Source: Betaproteobacteria bacterium
GTDB lineage: Bacteria > Pseudomonadota > Gammaproteobacteria > Burkholderiales > SG8-39
Assembly: GCA_011391295.1 (NCBI GenBank)
Contig: JAABQT010000058.1
Span: forward strand, 1-8,663
Reading direction: 5' to 3'
DNA: 8,663 nt
The notes below the pieces were generated by a model. It saw only the letters and a list, made by a program, of their open reading frames with translations. It had not been told where the DNA came from and searched no databases. Position 1 is the stretch's first letter, and each line of letters opens with the position of its first letter. Shown in pieces: positions 1-6,462 of the stretch. The position numbers and the translations under genes were made by a program.

Positions 1-565
1 CGCGCTCGAGATCTACGACCGGGGCGTGCGGCCCCAGCCGAGCGAGGCCCGCCTGATGATGCTGGACGCGGCGGCGCTGCTCTGGCGCATGCACTTGTGC
101 GGGTTGGATACGGGCAAGCGCTGGGATGAGCTCGCCGACGCCTTCGGCAAGGGCGACGAGGACGGCTTCTACACCTTCAACGACATGCACGCCATGATGG
201 CCTTCGTCGGCGCGGGGCGGGCCGCGGCCGCCGCCGGCCTGCTCAAGTCGGTGGAGGCTGCGGCGGTCGAGCGCAACACCAACGGCCACATGGCGCGCGA
301 GGCGGGCCTACCGATCGTGCGCGCGATCGAGGCATTCGGACGGGAAAAGTACGCCGAGGCGGTGGACCTGCTGATGCCGGTGCGCTACAGCGCGCGCGTC
401 TTGGGCGGCAGCCACGCGCAGCGCGACATCGTGCACCGCACCCTGCTTGAGGCAGTCTTGCGCTCGGGCAACAAGCCGCTGGCGCGGGCACTGGCCAACG
501 AGCGCGTGTCGCTCAAGCCGCATTGCCCCTTCAGCCAGGAGCTGCGCGCCCGGGCTATGCAGTAG
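1..565 (+). CDS. TTC38-family tetratricopeptide-repeat protein, C-terminal part (5' end outside window)
   Basis: The reading frame is open from base 2 to the TAG at 563-565, giving about 187 residues of the C-terminus; the true start lies left of the window. The internal GTG at 26 is not a convincing start because the frame and the similarity continue upstream of it. From memory of the family, the segments FNDMHAMMAFVGAG, LLMPVRY, LGGSHAQRDIV and ERVSLKPHCPF match the end of TTC38-like proteins, which pack TPR-type helical hairpins and also occur in animals. The alanine-rich helices fit a helical-repeat scaffold, and no catalytic motif or membrane segment is visible. The molecular role is unknown; TPR proteins usually mediate protein-protein contacts. 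The gene ends exactly where the convergent aldehyde dehydrogenase gene ends, so no terminator fits between them. Family assignment is fairly secure, function is not. Confidence 0.82.
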   Translation, partial: ALEIYDRGVRPQPSEARLMMLDAAALLWRMHLCGLDTGKRWDELADAFGKGDEDGFYTFNDMHAMMAFVGAGRAAAAAGLLKSVEAAAVERNTNGHMAREAGLPIVRAIEAFGREKYAEAVDLLMPVRYSARVLGGSHAQRDIVHRTLLEAVLRSGNKPLARALANERVSLKPHCPFSQELRARAMQ

Positions 566-1996
566 TCAGCCTAAGCCCTTGAGCTGCAGCGACTTGAGCT
601 CGAGGAATTCCTCCAGCCCGTACACGCCCGCTTCGCGCCCGTGGCCGGACTGCTTGAAGCCGCCGAAGGGCGCGTTCATGTTGAAGGCGCCGCCGTTCAC
701 GTCGATCTGCCCGGCGCGGATGTGGCGCGCCACCTCCTGGGCGTGCGCGTCGTCCTTCGACCACACCGCGCCCGCGAGCCCGTAGGGCGAGTCATTGGCG
801 ATGCGCACCGCCTCGTCCTCGTCCTGGTAGGCGATGATGCAGAGCACCGGCCCGAAGATCTCCTCCTGGGCGATGGTCATGGAGTTCTTCACTTTGCCGA
901 ATATGGTCGGCTTGACGAAATAGCCGCCCGGCAGGCCTTCGGGCTTCTCCGCGCCGCCAGTGAGCATTTCGGCGCCTTCTTCGACGCCTTTCTTGATGTA
1001 GCTGCGCACGCGCTCGAGCTGCATCTGCGACGAGAGCGGCCCCAGGCGCGTGCTTTCCTGCATCGGGTCCCCAAGGGTGAAGCCCTTGGCCGCCTCCACC
1101 GCGAGCTTCGCCGCTTCCTCGTACTTGGATTGCGGCACCAGCATGCGCGTGAGCGCGGTGCAGGTCTGGCCGGAATTGAGGAAGCAGCCGTTCACGGTGC
1201 CTTTCACCGCAGCGGCGAGGTCGGCGTCCTCGAGGATTACCGACGGGCTCTTGCCGCCCAGCTCCAGTGCGATGCGCTTCACCGTCTGCGCGCCCACTTC
1301 CGAGATGCGCTTGCCGGCGCGCGTGGAGCCGGTGAAGGAGATCATGTCCACCTGCGGGTGCTTCACCAGCGCTTCGCCCACCGCCAGCCCGTAGCCGGTG
1401 ACGAGGTTGAACACGCCTTTGGGCAGTCCCGCGGCCTCGATCACCTCGGCGAGGAGGAAGGCGTTGAACGGCGCGATCTCGGAGGGTTTCAGCACCACCG
1501 TGCACCCGGCGGCGAGCGCCGGGGCAACTTTGAGCGCGATCTGGTGCAGGGGATAGTTCCAGGGCGTGATGGCGCCGACCACGCCCACCGGCTCGCGCAC
1601 CACCACCGAATTGCCCACGCGCGTCTCGAACTGGAACGCGGGCGCGAGCTTCGCGTAGTTGGCGAAATTGGCGATCGGCAGCCCGGCCTGGATGCGCCCG
1701 GCGAGCTTGATCGGCATGCCGACTTCCTGCGCGATGGTCTGCGCCAGCTCGTCAGCGCGCGCCTTGAGGCCGTCGGAGATCTTCTGCAGGTACTCGGCGC
1801 GCTTTTCCACCGGGGTGCGGCTCCAGCCCTCGAAGGCGGCGCGCGCCGCGGCGACGGCGGCCTCGATGTCCTTTTCCGTGCCCGCGGGCACCTCGCCCAT
1901 CACCTCGCCAGTGCCGGCGCAGTGCACGTCGATGGTTTCCTTCGCGGACGGGGCGACCCATTGGCCGCCGATGTAGAACTTGTCGCGATTGAGCAT
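566..1996 (-). CDS. NAD(P)-dependent aldehyde dehydrogenase
   Basis: This 476-residue protein of the aldehyde dehydrogenase superfamily has the usual length of about 480 and is soluble, with no signal peptide. It oxidises an aldehyde to the carboxylic acid with NAD(P)+. All key residues are visible: Asn147 in TPWNYP, Lys170 in LKPSE (cofactor binding), the FTGSTRAG turn near 221-228, general base Glu245 in LELGGK, nucleophile Cys279 in NSGQTC and Glu379 in EEIFGP. The ATG at 1996-1994 is preceded by AGGA eight bases upstream, supporting this start. The gene is divergent from the alcohol dehydrogenase gene at 2041 across a 44-bp gap, so the pair probably acts in sequence, alcohol to aldehyde to acid. 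It is convergent with the TPR gene, with no bases between the stop codons. The substrate cannot be read from the sequence; medium-chain, aromatic or terpenoid aldehydes are all possible. Confidence 0.96.
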   Translation of the reverse strand: MLNRDKFYIGGQWVAPSAKETIDVHCAGTGEVMGEVPAGTEKDIEAAVAAARAAFEGWSRTPVEKRAEYLQKISDGLKARADELAQTIAQEVGMPIKLAGRIQAGLPIANFANYAKLAPAFQFETRVGNSVVVREPVGVVGAITPWNYPLHQIALKVAPALAAGCTVVLKPSEIAPFNAFLLAEVIEAAGLPKGVFNLVTGYGLAVGEALVKHPQVDMISFTGSTRAGKRISEVGAQTVKRIALELGGKSPSVILEDADLAAAVKGTVNGCFLNSGQTCTALTRMLVPQSKYEEAAKLAVEAAKGFTLGDPMQESTRLGPLSSQMQLERVRSYIKKGVEEGAEMLTGGAEKPEGLPGGYFVKPTIFGKVKNSMTIAQEEIFGPVLCIIAYQDEDEAVRIANDSPYGLAGAVWSKDDAHAQEVARHIRAGQIDVNGGAFNMNAPFGGFKQSGHGREAGVYGLEEFLELKSLQLKGLG

Positions 1997-2025
1997 GCTG
2001 AAATTCCTGCGGTGGCGAACGCCTG

Positions 2026-2031
2026 ATTATA
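2026..2031 (-). promoter_or_regulatory. -10 box (TATAAT) of the aldehyde dehydrogenase promoter
   Basis: Read on the - strand, bases 2031 to 2026 spell TATAAT, a perfect sigma-70 -10 hexamer. Transcription would start about 2018-2019, leaving a leader of roughly 22 nt that contains the AGGA ribosome site before the ATG at 1996. No good -35 hexamer is found 16-19 bp upstream; that region (about 2048-2056) lies inside the first codons of the divergent alcohol dehydrogenase gene and reads TTCCGG or TCCGGA. There is no TG extension of the -10. An activator may therefore be needed. The assignment rests on the hexamer and its position only. Confidence 0.5.
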
Positions 2032-2033
2032 CT
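2028..2033 (+). promoter_or_regulatory. -10 box (TATACT) of the alcohol dehydrogenase promoter, overlapping the opposite -10
   Basis: Bases 2028-2033 read TATACT, one mismatch from TATAAT. They share 2028-2031 with the opposite-strand TATAAT. Only seven bases (2034-2040) separate this box from the ATG at 2041, so the expected start of transcription falls on or next to the A of the start codon. The -35 region is weak (TTCCTG at 2004-2009 with an 18-bp spacer). No Shine-Dalgarno sequence lies before the ATG, which fits a leaderless message. The site is called from sequence pattern alone. Confidence 0.45.
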
Positions 2034-2040
2034 GTTGGGC

Positions 2041-3147
2041 ATGAGCCGATCCGGAAAAGCGGTGCTCTGCCGCGAACTGAACAAGCCCGTGGTGGTGGAG
2101 GAAATCAGCATCGACTCGCCCAGGCGCGGCGAGGTAATGGTGAAAATCGCCGCCTGCGGCGTGTGCCACTCCGATCTTTCCGCCACCAACGGCACCATCG
2201 CGCTGCCGCCGCCGCTGGTCCTCGGCCACGAGGGTGCGGGCGAGGTGATGGAGGTGGGCGAGGGCGTCGCCGGCCTTGCCGTCGGCGACCACGTGGTGTC
2301 GTCCTTTATCTACATGTGTGGCAAATGTCGCTTTTGTTCGGGCGGGCGTCCGGTATTGTGCGTGGAGCAGGGCAAGGCGCTTACCACTCCACCGGAGGGC
2401 ACGCCGCGCGTACACGACCTGGCGGGCAAGCCGCTCGGCATCTTCTCCGGCTGCGGCGTGATGGCCGAGTACGCAACACTCTCAGTGGACAACCTGGTGA
2501 AGATTGACGCGAAGATTCCTCTGGACCGCGCGGCATTGGTCGGCTGCGCGGTGACCACCGGCGTGGGGGCTGTGTTCAACACCGCGAAAGTCGAGCCCGG
2601 TTCGAGCGTCGCGGTGTTCGGCTGCGGCGGCGTCGGCCTGAACGTCGTGCAGGGCGCTGCCATCGCCGGTGCCGAGCGCATCATCGCCATCGACACCCTG
2701 CAGGCAAAACTCGACCTGGCGAGGCAATTCGGTGCCACCGACACGATCCTCGCCAAGCCGGGCGAAGACACGGCCAAGGTGCTCAAGAAGCTCACCGGCG
2801 GCGGTCCCGACTATGCCTTCGAATGCGTGGGCGTCGGCGCGCTTGCCGAGACGGCGTACCGGGCGATCCGGCGCGGCGGCAAGGCGATCGTGGTCGGCGT
2901 GGCGAAGGCCGGCGACATCGCCTCGCTCAAGCCGATGACGCTGGTGTTCGAGGAGAAAACCCTGCAGGGCAGCTACTTCGGTTCCTGCGTGCCGCGCATC
3001 GATTTCCCGCGCATGCTGCAGCTCTACATGGCGGGGCGCCTGAAGCTCGACGAACTGATCACGCGGCGCTACGACATCGACGAGGCGCCGCAGGCCTTCG
3101 CCGACCTCGAGTCCGGACGCAACGCGAGGGGCGTGATCGTCTTCTGA
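2041..3147 (+). CDS. zinc-dependent alcohol dehydrogenase (MDR family)
   Basis: This 368-residue cytosolic medium-chain dehydrogenase oxidises an alcohol to an aldehyde with NAD+, or the reverse. The N-terminal catalytic domain holds the catalytic zinc ligands Cys42 (in GVCHSD), His63-Glu64 (GHEGAG) and Cys169. The structural-zinc lobe has all four cysteines, Cys93, Cys96, Cys99 and Cys107. The Rossmann domain follows with GCGGVG at 194-199 and Asp218 after the second strand, which favours NAD+ over NADP+. I chose the ATG at 2041. An in-frame TTG at 2035 would add two residues but sits only one base after the putative -10 box. The gene is divergent from the aldehyde dehydrogenase gene, its likely metabolic partner, and is followed after one base by the receiver-cyclase gene, so the two are almost certainly co-transcribed. 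The motifs resemble class III and aryl- or acyl-type alcohol dehydrogenases; the substrate is not evident. Confidence 0.95.
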   Translation: MSRSGKAVLCRELNKPVVVEEISIDSPRRGEVMVKIAACGVCHSDLSATNGTIALPPPLVLGHEGAGEVMEVGEGVAGLAVGDHVVSSFIYMCGKCRFCSGGRPVLCVEQGKALTTPPEGTPRVHDLAGKPLGIFSGCGVMAEYATLSVDNLVKIDAKIPLDRAALVGCAVTTGVGAVFNTAKVEPGSSVAVFGCGGVGLNVVQGAAIAGAERIIAIDTLQAKLDLARQFGATDTILAKPGEDTAKVLKKLTGGGPDYAFECVGVGALAETAYRAIRRGGKAIVVGVAKAGDIASLKPMTLVFEEKTLQGSYFGSCVPRIDFPRMLQLYMAGRLKLDELITRRYDIDEAPQAFADLESGRNARGVIVF

Positions 3148-3148
3148 T

Positions 3149-4282
3149 ATGGCATCCATCGTTGCGGCGCGGCGCGGCCGCATCCTGGTGGTCGACGACC
3201 AGCGTGCGAACGTCGAAATGCTGGTCGAGCTGCTGCGCTCGCGCGGCTACGAGGTGACCGGGGCCTACGACGGCGAGTCGGCGCTGCAACAGATCGCCGA
3301 GCGCGCCTTCGACCTCGTGATCTCGGATATCCGCATGCCGGGCATCGACGGCTACGAGCTCACCCATCGCCTGCGCGGCAATCCCGCCACCGAGTTGCTG
3401 CCAGTGGTGCTGGTGACCTCGCTCGAGGATCGCGACGGGCACGACGAGCGCATCAAGGGCATCGAGGCGGGCGCCGACGATTTCCTCACCAAGCCGGTGC
3501 GTTACGCGGAGTTGTTCGCGCGCGTGAGGTCGCTGTTGCGCGTGAAGGTGCTGCAGGACGAGGTGCGCAGGCAGGCCGAAGAGCTGCGCGAGTGGAACGA
3601 GCGCCTGGAAGAGCGGGTGCGCGAGCAGGTGGCGGCGCTGGAGCGCCTGACGAAGATGAAGCGCTTCTTCTCGCCGCCGGTGGCCGACGCCATCGTTGCG
3701 GGCGGCGTCGACATGCTCGAGCCGCACCGGCGCGAGATTGCGGCAGTGTTCCTCGACCTGCGCGGCTTCACCGAGGTCACCGACCGCGCCGATCCCGACG
3801 CGGTGATGGACCTGCTCGGCGAGTACCACGTGGCGATGGGCAACCTGGTCGAGCGCTACGCCGGGACCCTGGAGCACTTCGCGGGCGACGGTGTTCTGAT
3901 CTTCTTCAATGATCCGATCCGCGTGGACCGGCCCGCGGTGAAGGCGGTGCGCATGGCGCTCGACCTGCAGCAGGCGTTCATGCCGATCGCGCAGGCCTGG
4001 GCGCGCCGCGGCCACGCCGTGGACCTGGGCGTGGGCGTTGCACAGGGCGAGGCCACGCTCGGAGTGATCGGCTTCGAGCAGCGTTGGGAGTATGCGGCCA
4101 TCGGCGCGGTCCCCAACCTGGCAGCGCGCCTGTGCGGCCAGGCGAAGGGCGGCGAGATCCTGATCGACTCGGTAACTTACGCCGCGGTGAGCGACGTCGT
4201 GGATGCCGAGGCGATCGGCCCGCAGACCCTGCGCGGTTTCACCCAGCCGATCCCCGCGTTCCGGCTACTACGGCTTAAATAG
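3149..4282 (+). CDS. response regulator with class III adenylate/guanylate cyclase output domain
   Basis: This 377-residue cytosolic signalling protein has three parts. Residues 9-130 are a CheY-like receiver with acidic pocket Asp16-Asp17, phosphoacceptor Asp60 (ISDIRMPG), Thr90 and Lys115 (LTKPV). Residues 132-170 are a charged helix (LREWNERLEERVREQVAALE), probably a dimeric coiled coil. Residues 171-377 are a class III cyclase domain, opening with RFFSP and carrying metal-binding Asp203 (LDLRGFT) and Asp247 (FAGDG) and transition-state residues Asn323 and Arg327 (NLAARL). The catalytic set looks intact, so phosphorylation probably controls cyclic-nucleotide synthesis. The residues that normally choose the purine base (Lys, then Asp or Thr) appear here as His243 and Ala316, so ATP versus GTP cannot be told. 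The ATG lies one base after the alcohol dehydrogenase stop and lacks its own ribosome site, suggesting coupled translation. No histidine kinase is in the window. The TAG stop lies inside the following palindrome. Confidence 0.93.
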   Translation: MASIVAARRGRILVVDDQRANVEMLVELLRSRGYEVTGAYDGESALQQIAERAFDLVISDIRMPGIDGYELTHRLRGNPATELLPVVLVTSLEDRDGHDERIKGIEAGADDFLTKPVRYAELFARVRSLLRVKVLQDEVRRQAEELREWNERLEERVREQVAALERLTKMKRFFSPPVADAIVAGGVDMLEPHRREIAAVFLDLRGFTEVTDRADPDAVMDLLGEYHVAMGNLVERYAGTLEHFAGDGVLIFFNDPIRVDRPAVKAVRMALDLQQAFMPIAQAWARRGHAVDLGVGVAQGEATLGVIGFEQRWEYAAIGAVPNLAARLCGQAKGGEILIDSVTYAAVSDVVDAEAIGPQTLRGFTQPIPAFRLLRLK

Positions 4283-4350
4283 GGACAGACCTCATTTTTC
4301 TCATCTGCACTACGTTCGCAGATGAGAAAAATGAGGTCTGTCCCCATTTA
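4276..4350. repeat. long near-perfect palindrome (REP/MITE-like element) between convergent genes
   Basis: Bases 4282-4308 and 4318-4344 are exact reverse complements, giving a 27-bp perfect stem with a 9-nt loop (ACTACGTTC). One mismatched pair (4281/4345) is followed by five further pairs, TAAAT at 4276-4280 against ATTTA at 4346-4350. Each arm starts with GGGACAGACC and contains CTCAT twice around a run of T. The sequence is far less GC-rich than its neighbours. From memory, ends of the GGGGACAGACC...ATTT type recur near REP-associated (Y1, IS200-like) transposases in beta- and gammaproteobacteria, so this is probably a non-autonomous mobile or REP-type unit. It holds no gene. It provides the stop codons of both flanking genes. 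In RNA it would fold in either direction and may stabilise or stop both transcripts, but no U-tract follows the stem. Confidence 0.85.
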
Positions 4351-5274
4351 GCTGCAGCCCAGCGCGCGCTCCTTCGCCTTCACCAGCGCCGTGACCGTTT
4401 CGTTCACCGGCGCGGCGACGCCCACCTGTTTGCCCACCCGCGGGATCGAGCCGTTGATGACGTCGATCTCCGAGAGCCGCTTCGCCATCAGGTCGAGGAG
4501 CACCGAGGGGCGCGCGTTCGGGATCTTCGAGCCGAAGTCGCGCACGTAGGCGACCGGGTCGGTGAAGCCGAGCTTCACGCCTTTCTTCATTGCCACGGCA
4601 TAGCCCTCGCTCGCGCACGCGGCGGAGACCTTGGAGAGGTCCGGATCGCCCATCACCTGGTTGATGGTGCCGTCGGCGAGGGCGCAAGGGCCGGAGTAGG
4701 CGCAATTGCAGACGAGCTTTTCCCACACCAGTTGGTCGATGTCGTCGAACACCTTGACCTTGAAGCCCGCGCCGCTCCAGGTCTCTTCCACCTTCCTCAA
4801 CCGCGGCGTGATCGGCCCGCCGAACTCCCCGAGGCGCACGAGCTCCATGCCGTTGTGGTGCGCGTGCCCGGGGCCCTTCATCGACGCGCCGAACCCGCCC
4901 ACCACGCCGACCATCACGCGCTCGCGCCCGAGGATCTCGGCGGCGGTCTCGGGTCCGCCCAGACCGTTCTGGATGGACAGCACCGGCGTGTCCTTGCCGA
5001 GGAGCGCCTTCACCGATTCGGCCGCCGGCGCGACGTGCATCGCCTTGGTCGCGAGCACGACGAGATCGCACGGGCCGGCTTCCTTCGCATCGGTGGTTGC
5101 ATGGACCTGGACGGTGCGGTCGCCCGACTTCCCTTCCAGGCGCAGGCCGTTCTTCCTCATCGCCTCGACATGCTCGGCCCAGCGGTCGATGGCCCACACC
5201 TCGTGCCCCGCCGAGGCGAACAGGCCTGCATACACCGACCCCATCGCCCCGCAGCCGACGATGGCAATTTTCAT
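4348..5274 (-). CDS. ketopantoate reductase-family (ApbA/PanE-like) dehydrogenase
   Basis: This 308-residue protein has the normal length for the family. The N-terminal Rossmann domain begins with [13 protein letters not shown] (GxGxxG at 7-12), followed by LATKAM near 74-79 and IQNGLGG with Asn103. The C-terminal helical domain carries candidate catalytic Lys186 (VWEKLVCN), Asn190, Glu269 and Asn274 ([11 protein letters not shown]), so the active site appears complete. Relatives reduce 2-ketopantoate with NADPH, but many members of this family act on other 2-oxo or 3-hydroxy acids. I chose the ATG at 5274-5272: it overlaps the thiolase TGA in ATGA and begins the Rossmann strand; the longer open frame is thiolase shadow. 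Coupling to two beta-oxidation genes argues for a catabolic substrate rather than pantothenate synthesis. The last codons (GCS then TAA) run into the palindrome, which supplies the stop, so the natural C-terminus may have been altered. Confidence 0.88.
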   Translation of the reverse strand: MKIAIVGCGAMGSVYAGLFASAGHEVWAIDRWAEHVEAMRKNGLRLEGKSGDRTVQVHATTDAKEAGPCDLVVLATKAMHVAPAAESVKALLGKDTPVLSIQNGLGGPETAAEILGRERVMVGVVGGFGASMKGPGHAHHNGMELVRLGEFGGPITPRLRKVEETWSGAGFKVKVFDDIDQLVWEKLVCNCAYSGPCALADGTINQVMGDPDLSKVSAACASEGYAVAMKKGVKLGFTDPVAYVRDFGSKIPNARPSVLLDLMAKRLSEIDVINGSIPRVGKQVGVAAPVNETVTALVKAKERALGCS

Positions 5275-6449
5275 GCGACTTCGAACAGCCCCGCGGCCCC
5301 CATGCCGCCGCCGATGCACATGGTCACCACCACCAGCTTGGCGCCGCGGCGTTTGCCCTCGATCAGCGCGTGGCCGGTGAGGCGCGCGCCGCTCACGCCG
5401 TAGGGGTGACCCACGGCGATGGCGCCGCCATTGACGTTGAGGCGATCCTCGGGAATGCCCAGCCTGTCGCGGCAGTACAGCACCTGCACGGCGAAGGCCT
5501 CGTTCAGCTCCCACAGGTCGATGTCGGAGACTTTCTTCCCGGCTTTCTCAAGCAGCTTGGGCACCGCGAACACCGGACCGATGCCCATTTCGTTCGGCTC
5601 GCAGCCGGCCACCGCGAAACCGCGGAAGATGCCCAGCGGCTGCAAGCCGCGTTTCGCCGCTTCCTTGGCGCTCATCACCACCGCGGCCGAGGCGCCGTCG
5701 GAGAACTGGCTGGCGTTGCCGGCGGCGATCACGCCGCCTTCGATCGCCGGCTTGATCTGCGAGATGCCTTCATAGGTGGTGTCGGGGCGGATGCCCTCGT
5801 CGTGCTCCGCCGTGACCTCCTTCATGGTCTCGACGCTGGTGGTCTTGTCGATCACCTTCATCTTGGTGGTGATGGGCACGATCTCGTCCCTGAACTTGCC
5901 CTCCGCGCGCGCCTTGGCCGCGCGCTGCTGGCTCTGCGCGCCGTAACGGTCCTGTTTCTCGCGCGAGATGCCGTACTTCTTCGCCACGTATTCCGCCGTC
6001 TGCAGCATCGGCCAGTAGACCTCGGGCTTGTGGCGGTGCAGCCACTCGTCCTGGCCGTGGTGCTTGTTCGCCTCGTTCTGCACCAGCGAGATCGACTCCA
6101 CGCCGCCGGCGATGTAGATGTCGCCCTCGCCCGCGAGCACGCGCTGCGCGGCGAGCGCGATGGTTTGCAGTCCCGACGAGCAGAAGCGGTTCACGGTCAT
6201 GCCGGACACCGAGACCGGCAGGCCGGCGCGAAGCGCGATCTGGCGGGCGATGTTGCCGCCGGTGGCGCCTTCGGGCGTGGCGCAGCCCATGATCACGTCC
6301 TCGACTTCCCGCGGTTCGAGCTTCGCCCGCTCCAGTGCCGCGTGCACCACGTGCCCGCCCATCTTCGCGCCGTGGGTCATGTTGAGCGCGCCGCGCCAGC
6401 TCTTGCACAGCGGCGTGCGCGCCGTCGATACGATCACTGCTTCGGTCAT
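5271..6449 (-). CDS. thiolase (acetyl-CoA C-acyltransferase)
   Basis: This 392-residue enzyme has the typical length of thiolase family degradative or biosynthetic members. It cleaves 3-ketoacyl-CoA with CoA to acetyl-CoA and a shortened acyl-CoA, or condenses in reverse. Nucleophile Cys90 lies in NRFCSSG, Asn316 in ELNEAFA, His348 in [10 protein letters not shown] and the second catalytic cysteine Cys378 in TMCIGGGMG. The tyrosine in GHPYG replaces the more usual leucine, isoleucine or valine. The ATG at 6449 has AGGAG eight bases upstream, overlapping the stop codon of the hydratase/dehydrogenase gene, which fixes the start. The open frame continues far upstream only because GC-rich DNA lacks stops. 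The gap to the upstream gene is 11 bp, and the gene's TGA overlaps the next start codon. It most likely acts on the product of its upstream neighbour. Chain-length preference is not evident. Confidence 0.96.
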   Translation of the reverse strand: MTEAVIVSTARTPLCKSWRGALNMTHGAKMGGHVVHAALERAKLEPREVEDVIMGCATPEGATGGNIARQIALRAGLPVSVSGMTVNRFCSSGLQTIALAAQRVLAGEGDIYIAGGVESISLVQNEANKHHGQDEWLHRHKPEVYWPMLQTAEYVAKKYGISREKQDRYGAQSQQRAAKARAEGKFRDEIVPITTKMKVIDKTTSVETMKEVTAEHDEGIRPDTTYEGISQIKPAIEGGVIAAGNASQFSDGASAAVVMSAKEAAKRGLQPLGIFRGFAVAGCEPNEMGIGPVFAVPKLLEKAGKKVSDIDLWELNEAFAVQVLYCRDRLGIPEDRLNVNGGAIAVGHPYGVSGARLTGHALIEGKRRGAKLVVVTMCIGGGMGAAGLFEVA

Positions 6450-6457
6450 GGCAGGTT

Positions 6458-6462
6458 CTCCT
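6458..6462 (-). promoter_or_regulatory. ribosome-binding site of the thiolase overlapping the upstream stop codon
   Basis: On the - strand the sequence is TAGGAGAACCTGCCATG. The AGGAG shares two bases with the TAG stop of the hydratase/dehydrogenase gene and lies eight bases from the thiolase ATG. Ribosomes finishing the first gene would sit over this site, which should couple translation of the two enzymes. Confidence 0.8.

Noticed and set aside
602..613. 12-bp palindrome GAGGAATTCCTC as an operator
   Set aside because: It lies inside the aldehyde dehydrogenase coding region near its 3' end and encodes the normal EEFLE stretch; there is no promoter context.
641..2026. 461-residue open frame on the + strand opposite the aldehyde dehydrogenase
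   Set aside because: It is antisense to a gene with complete catalytic motifs. Its translation is rich in His, Arg, Ala and Gly with no recognisable fold, as expected for the complement of GC-rich coding DNA.
2035..2040. TTG at 2035 as the start of the alcohol dehydrogenase
   Set aside because: It lies one base after the putative -10 box, upstream of the likely transcription start, and adds only two residues; the ATG at 2041 is the simpler choice.
3059..4015. 318-residue - strand open frame opposite the regulator gene
   Set aside because: It is antisense to clear receiver and cyclase motifs, His/Arg-rich, and without a ribosome site or recognisable domain.
4282..4344. Reading the palindrome as an ordinary Rho-independent terminator
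   Set aside because: No U-tract follows the stem on either strand (only ATTTA or ATTTAA), and a 27-bp perfect stem is much longer than usual. It may still affect termination.
5275..5514. N-terminal extension of the PanE-like frame by 80 residues
   Set aside because: The extension overlaps thiolase coding sequence in another frame and is low-complexity. The Rossmann strand starts exactly at the ATG at 5274.
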